Both the position numbers and the translations under genes were made by a program. 64,000 bases of DNA from Channallabes apus (lineage: Eukaryota; Chordata; Actinopteri; Siluriformes; Clariidae): the NCBI GenBank assembly GCA_030522415.1, contig CM060127.1:3079422-3143421 (forward strand), read 5' to 3'. The notes under the pieces are model-generated. The model was not told the origin of the DNA, ran no database searches, and saw nothing but the letters and a program-made list of their open reading frames with translations. Below are positions 59,063 through 64,000 of the stretch, piece by piece (within the stretch, counting starts at the first letter, position 1; the number at the start of each line of letters is the position of its first letter).

Positions 59063-59431
59063 AACAACTGATGGGAAATTACCATGGGACGTCAGAAAAA
59101 GAGAGAAAGAGAGAGAAAACGTAACACTTTGGCAAAAACGTGTGCCCTGAGTTGATTACTAAAAATGACTGTTCATGATCAAAGCATCCACACCTACATG
59201 GGTTATGCACAGTGGATCGACGGTCAACTGCTTTAAATCTAGTGTTGACATAATTCACACCGATGAACATGCATCCAAAATGCACATGACTAGTGCTACA
59301 TGTCTCCAGTCTCTCAATCCAGTCTAGTGAGGCTCACGGACCTGTGCAAAGCCACTACTTGTACGCCTTCTCAGCACGAGAGAGACTTCAATAATGTCAG
59401 TCATTCCTGCAAACAGGATAAACCACAGAAC

Positions 59432-59513
59432 CGACAAAGGTGGGACTCGAACCCACACGTGCAGAGCACAATGGATTAGCAGTCCATCGCCTTAACCTCT
59501 CGGCCACCTCTTC
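59432..59513 (-). tRNA. tRNA-Ser(GCT), unit 11, acceptor weakened
   Basis: The 5' strand GAAGAGG and 3' strand CTTTGTC leave an A3-G70 mismatch. Boxes, anticodon and G73 normal. Confidence 0.85.
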
Positions 59514-60491
59514 GGAGGTGAGAATGTTTATCACACATTTTGTAAAGGACAGCGGAACAGCTAGTAGTTATTTTTTCCTGATCAATCCCATCCATGTCTG
59601 AGGGCATGGCATCCAAGTTTCATCCCATAGCCCACTTGATTTGTCGTCAAACGACTTAAATTCTTGGACACATAGTAAAGCGTTTTTCAGCCTTTAAGAC
59701 AAATTCGGGAGGGAAGATTACTTTTCTTCTTTCTGAGCAAACTCATTCTATCGTTCAACATGTGCAGCCCTTATGGCCTGTTGTGTGCTTTCACAGGAAG
59801 TGAATGGAGCGAATGTGGCGAGGCGCTGCAATCTTGACAGAGATCAGGATCGTTTCTTTTTTCGAGCAGACCGTTTTCCAATCTTTGAGTGGTGAGGTTT
59901 CAATTAGGTCTATACTGGGCCATGTTCAGACTAACTAGGTAGCTTTTTTGAGCAATTATAACGCTTCATTAACTAGAGATGTGAATAACCTTGTGAAAAA
60001 GGGAACAAGTTTTGAGACCTCTGTAAGCAGCATGCTCTATGTTGCCAGACTGTCTGAGGTGGTCCATGGACACCACTGGAGCAGCGTGACGGCGCAGCAT
60101 GAAGACATGGGACACACGAGCTGCCTGAAGCCAAGGGAGACAAGACTCGCAAGGCAGAATTGCCTCCTGCAGTTGACACCGTGACAGCAGCTCTGATCAT
60201 GAAAGCATGCCTTCTGGTTGACTGGAGTCAAAATCCCAAAGGGGATTGTGAGGGGCTATCTATTAGAGGTAAGCTGTTGATTGAGACATTCCAAGGGAGA
60301 AATTGGAAAGCAGGTGTGACCATGACAAACAGCTGTGGAGAGACTAATGCTCCTTCAACATAAGGAGGCACACAGTAGCTATAGAAACATTACCATGAAG
60401 AGAGATAGGGCATGAACTTGCCAGCAGAATTACAGGCTGGAAGTGACCCTCAGCCAACTGTCAATGCAGGAGTCGAATCAAAAGCAGATCC

Positions 60492-60573
60492 TGGCAGCGG
60501 TAGGATTCGAACCCACGCCCCCAAAGAGACTGGAGCCTTAATCCAGCGCCTTAGACCGCTCGGCCACGCTACC
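60492..60573 (-). tRNA. tRNA-Leu(AAG), unit 12
   Basis: Intact apart from a G-U in the T stem (CCTAC). A box TGGCCGAGCGG, A73. Confidence 0.93.
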
Positions 60574-60942
60574 AACAACTGATGGGAAATTACCATGGGA
60601 CGTCAGAAAAAGAGAGAAAGAGAGAGAAAACGTAACACTTTGGCAAAAACGTGTGCCCTGAGTTGATTACTAAAAATGACTGTTCATGATCAAAGCATCC
60701 ATACCTACATGGGTTATGCACAGTGGATCGACGGTCAACTGCTTTAAATCTAGTGTTGACATAATTCACACGTATGAACATGCATCCAAAATGCACATGA
60801 CTAGTGCTACATGTCTCCAGTCTCTCAATCCAGTCTAGTGAGGCTCACGGACCTGTGCAAAGCCGCTACTTGTACGCCTTCTCAGCATGAGAGAGACTTC
60901 AATAATGTCAGTCATTCCTGCAAACAGGATAAACCACAGAAC

Positions 60943-61024
60943 CGACGAAGGTGGGATTCGAACTCACGCGTGCAGAGCACAATGGGTTAGCAGTCCATCG
61001 CCTTAACCTCTCGGCCACCTCGTC
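60943..61024 (-). tRNA. tRNA-Ser(GCT), unit 12, two stem mismatches
   Basis: A-C mismatches in the T stem (GTGAG/CCCAC) and at the base of the anticodon loop (GGA/CCC). Anticodon GCT and G73 kept. Confidence 0.82.
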
Positions 61025-62002
61025 GGAGGTGATAATGTTCATCACACATTTTGTAAAGGACAGCGGTATAGCTAGTAGTTATTTTTTCCTGATCAATCCC
61101 ATCCATGTCTGAGGGCATGGCATCCAAGTTTCATCCCATAGCCCACTTGATTTGTCGTCAAACGACTTAAATTCTTGGACACATAGTAAAGCGTTTTTCA
61201 GCCTTTAAGACAAATTCTGGAGGGAAGATTAATTTTCCTTTTTCTGAGCAAACTCATTCTATCGTTCAACATGTGCAGGCCTTGTGGCATGTTGTGTGCT
61301 TTCACAGGAAGTGAATGGAGCGAATGTGGCGAGGCGCTGCAATCTTGACAGAGATCAGGATCGTTTCATTTTTCGAGCGGACCGTTTTCCAATCTTTGAG
61401 TGGTGAGGTTTCAATTAGGTCTATACTGGGCCATGTTCAGACTAACTAGGTAGCTTTTTTGAGCAATTATAACGCTTTATTAACTAGAGATGTGAATAAC
61501 CTTGTGAAAAAGGGAACAAGTTTTGAGACCTCTGTAAGCAGCATGCTCCATGTTGGCAGACTGTCTGAGGTGGTCCATGGACACCACTGGAGCAGCGTGA
61601 CGGCGCAGCATGAAGGCATGGGACAAACGAGCTGCCTGATGCCTAGGGAGACAAGACTCGCAAGGCAGAATTGCCTCCTGCAGTTGACACCGTGACAGCA
61701 GCTCTGATCATGAAAGCATGCCTTCTGGTTGACTGGAGTCAAAATCCCAAACTGGATTGTGAGGGGTTATCTATTAGAGGTAAGCTGTTGATTGAGACAT
61801 TCCAAGGGAGAAATTGGAAAGCAGGTGTGACCATGACAAACAGCTGTGGAGAGACTAATGCTCCTTCAACATAAGGAGGCCCACAGTAGCTATAGAAACA
61901 TTACCATGAAGAGAGATAGGGCATGAACTTTCCAGCAGAATTACAGGCTGGAAGTGACCCTCAGGCAACTGTCAATGCAGGAGTCAAATAAAAGGCAGGT
62001 CC

Positions 62003-62084
62003 TGGCAGCAGTGAGATTCAAACCCACACACCCAAAGAGACTAGAGCCTTAATCCAGCGCCTTAGACCGCTCGGCCAAGCTACC
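62003..62084 (-). tRNA. tRNA-Leu(AAG), unit 13, degenerate
   Basis: Shares the unit 5 lesions: B box GGTTTGAATCT and a mismatch at acceptor pair 7. Confidence 0.75.
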
Positions 62085-62451
62085 AACAACCGATGGGAAA
62101 TTACCATGGGACGTCAGAAAAAGAGAGAAAGAGAGAGTAAACGTAACACTGGCAAAAACGTGTGCCCTGAGTTGATTACTAAAAATGACTGTTCATGATC
62201 AAAGCATCCATACCTACAGGGGTTATGCACAGTGGATCGACGGTCAACTGCTTTAAATCTAGTGTTGACATAATTGACACCGATGAACTTGCATCCAAAA
62301 TGCACATGACTAGTGCTACATGTCTCCAGTCCCTCAATCCAGTCTAGTGAGGCTCACGGACCTGTGCAAAGCCACTACTTGTACGCCTTCGCAGCACGAG
62401 AGAGACTTCAATAATGTCAGTCATTCCTGCAAACAGGATAAACCACAGAAC

Positions 62452-62533
62452 CGACGAAGGTGGGATTCAAACCCACGTGTGCAGAGCACAATGGAACAGC
62501 AGTCCATCGCCTTAACCTCTCGGCCACCTCGTC
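62452..62533 (-). tRNA. tRNA-Ser(GCT), unit 13, B box altered
   Basis: B box GGTTTGAATCC (C56 to T) and an altered anticodon-loop 3' side, as in unit 5. Confidence 0.75.
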
Positions 62534-63511
62534 GGAGGTGATAATGTTTATCACACATTTTGTAAAGGACAGCGGTATAGCTAGTAGTTATTTTTTCCTG
62601 ATCAATCCCATCCATGTCTGAGGGCATGGCATCCAAGTTTCATCCCATAGCCCACTTGATTTGTCGTCAAACGACTTAAATTCTTGGACACATAGTAAAG
62701 CGTTTTTCAGCCTTTAAGACAAATTCTGGAGGGAAGATTAATTTTCCTTTTTCTGAGCAAACTCATTCTATCGTTCAACATGTGCAGGCCTTGTGGCATG
62801 TTGTGTGCTTTCACAGGAAGTGAATGGAGCGAATGTGGCGAGGCGCTGCAATCTTGACAGAGATCAGGATCGTTTCATTTTTCGAGCGGACCGTTTTCCA
62901 ATCTTTGAGTGGTGAGGTTTCAATTAGGTCTATACTGGGCCATGTTCAGACTAACTAGGTAGCTTTTTTGAGCAATTATAACGCTTTATTAACTAGAGAT
63001 GTGAATAACCTTGTGAAAAAGGGAACAAGTTTTGAGACCTCTGTAAGCAGCATGCTCCATGTTGGCAGACTGTCTGAGGTGGTCCATGGACACCACTGGA
63101 GCAGCGTGACGGCGCAGCATGAAGGCATGGGACAAACGAGCTGCCTGAAGCCTAGGGAGACAAGACTCGCAAGGCAGAATTGCCTCCTGCAGTTGACACC
63201 GTGACAGCAGCTCTGATCATGAAAGCATGCCTTCTGGTTGACTGGAGTCAAAATCCCAAACTGGATTGTGAGGGGTTATCTATTAGAGGTAAGCTGTTGA
63301 TTGAGACATTCCAAGGGAGAAATTGGAAAGCAGGTGTGACCATGACAAACAGCTGTGGAGAGACTAATGCTCCTTCAACATAAGGAGGCCCACAGTAGCT
63401 ATAGAAACATTACCATGAAGAGAGATAGGGCATGAACTTTCCAGCAGAATTACAGGCTGGAAGTGACCCTCAGGCAACTGTCAATGCAGGAGTCAAATAA
63501 AAGGCAGGTCC

Positions 63512-63593
63512 TGGCAGCAGTGAGATTCAAAACCACACCCCCAAAGAGACTAGAGCCTTAATCCAGCGCCTTAGACCGCTCGGCCAAGCTACC
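63512..63593 (-). tRNA. tRNA-Leu(AAG), unit 14, degenerate
   Basis: As unit 13, with a further T-arm substitution (AAACCACAC on the plus strand). Confidence 0.72.
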
Positions 63594-63960
63594 AACAACC
63601 GATGGGAAATTACCATGGGACGTCAGAAAAAGAGAGAAAGAGAGAGTAAACGTAACACTGGCAAAAACGTGTGCCCTGAGTTGATTACTAAAAATGACTG
63701 TTCATGATCAAAGCATCCATACCTACAGGGGTTATGCACAGTGGATCGACGGTCAACTGCTTTAAATCTAGTGTTGACATAATTGACACCGATGAACTTG
63801 CATCCAAAATGCACATGACTAGTGCTACATGTCTCCAGTCCCTCAATCCAGTCTAGTGAGGCTCACGGACCTGTGCAAAGCCACTACTTGTACGCCTTCG
63901 CAGCACGAGAGAGACTTCAATAATGTCAGTCATTCCTGCAAACAGGATAAATCACAGAAC

Positions 63961-64000
63961 CGACGAAGGTGGGATTCAAACCCACGTGTGCAGAGCACAA
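63961..64000 (-). tRNA. tRNA-Ser(GCT), unit 14, cut by window edge
   Basis: The 3' half only (T arm, variable arm). It carries the GGTTTGAATCC B box as in unit 13. Confidence 0.8.

Larger units (their letters stand above)
40303..64000. repeat. Tandem array of tRNA-Leu/tRNA-Ser units (14 units)
   Basis: Units start at TAGTAAAGCGTTTTTCAGCC. Boundaries: 40303, 45719, 47230, 48166, 49676, 51186, 52696, 54206, 55142, 56652, 58162, 59673, 61184, 62693; the last is cut by the window. Long units are 1509-1511 bp. Units 1, 3 and 8 are 936 bp (unit 1 after removing the LINE). By eye the units are nearly identical. Each long unit carries, on the minus strand, tRNA-Ser then tRNA-Leu; the other ~900 bp hold no RNA or protein I recognise. 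The array continues beyond the right edge. Confidence 0.97.

Noticed and set aside
45733..63814. Short open frames (64, 67, 78 and 91 codons) recurring in every array unit
   Set aside because: They overlap on opposite strands, match no family, and one is broken by a nonsense change (AAA to TAG region, GTGAAATAGGG) in units 7 and 8. Their recurrence follows from unit homogenisation, not coding selection.
40303..64000. CRISPR-like or rDNA-like array
   Set aside because: Units are 0.9-1.5 kb with tRNA genes; there are no short direct repeats with unique spacers and no rRNA or snRNA sequence that I could recognise.

Overview
The window is from a vertebrate nuclear genome, almost certainly a teleost fish. 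Protein genes are split by GT-AG introns. The repeats are the usual teleost mix: L2-type and Rex1-like LINEs, two tRNA-derived SINE families with LINE-like tails, Tc1/mariner, hAT and PIF/Harbinger DNA transposons, and long CA, GA and polyT tracts. I see no bacterial operon, CRISPR array or rRNA.

Layout. Positions 1-8.2 kb are non-coding and repeat-filled: a Harbinger MITE, a minisatellite, a duplicated non-coding block and several SINEs. Positions 8.3-19.1 kb hold two paralogous immunoglobulin-superfamily genes of ICAM-like type, arranged tail to tail. Gene A (+, exons 8286-11045) encodes a signal peptide and three Ig-like domains, then stops without a membrane segment. Gene B (-, exons 17055-19124) has three matching Ig-like domains plus a transmembrane segment and a short basic tail; its signal-peptide exon was not found. 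Between them lie an L2 LINE remnant and a second Harbinger MITE, inverted relative to the first.

Positions 19.7-28.9 kb are a transposon graveyard: mariner remnant, hAT MITE with perfect 8-bp target duplication, full-length SINE, a foldback module, RTE-like and Rex1-like LINE ends, and a perfect 32-bp hairpin. Positions 28979-31780 are a compact LTR retroelement: two 364-bp LTRs differing at 2 positions, 5-bp target duplication, TATA box, poly(A) signal and polypurine tract. It carries one 714-codon ORF that starts inside the 5' LTR, ends inside the 3' LTR, is mostly Ser/Ala/Thr/Pro repeats, and shows no protease, reverse transcriptase or integrase. Positions 32.3-33.3 kb are an internally deleted Tc1 element that keeps its DNA-binding domain ORF. 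Positions 33.3-40.3 kb hold SINE and LINE pieces and some weak exon-like segments, but no convincing gene.

From 40303 to the end, about 23.7 kb is a tandem array of 14 units. Long units are about 1510 bp and each carries a tRNA-Leu(AAG) and a tRNA-Ser(GCT) gene, both on the minus strand. Three short units of 936 bp share one deletion that removes tRNA-Leu and the 3' part of tRNA-Ser. A 4.5-kb L2 LINE has inserted into the first short unit, with target duplication ATCATGA. I count 11 tRNA-Leu genes (5 look intact), 10 full-length tRNA-Ser genes (3 look intact), one tRNA-Ser cut by the window edge and 3 truncated tRNA-Ser pseudogenes. Some copies carry identity-changing substitutions: an AAC anticodon in a Leu body, and discriminator A73 in Ser bodies. 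Variants are shared between distant units, which points to unequal exchange of multi-unit blocks.
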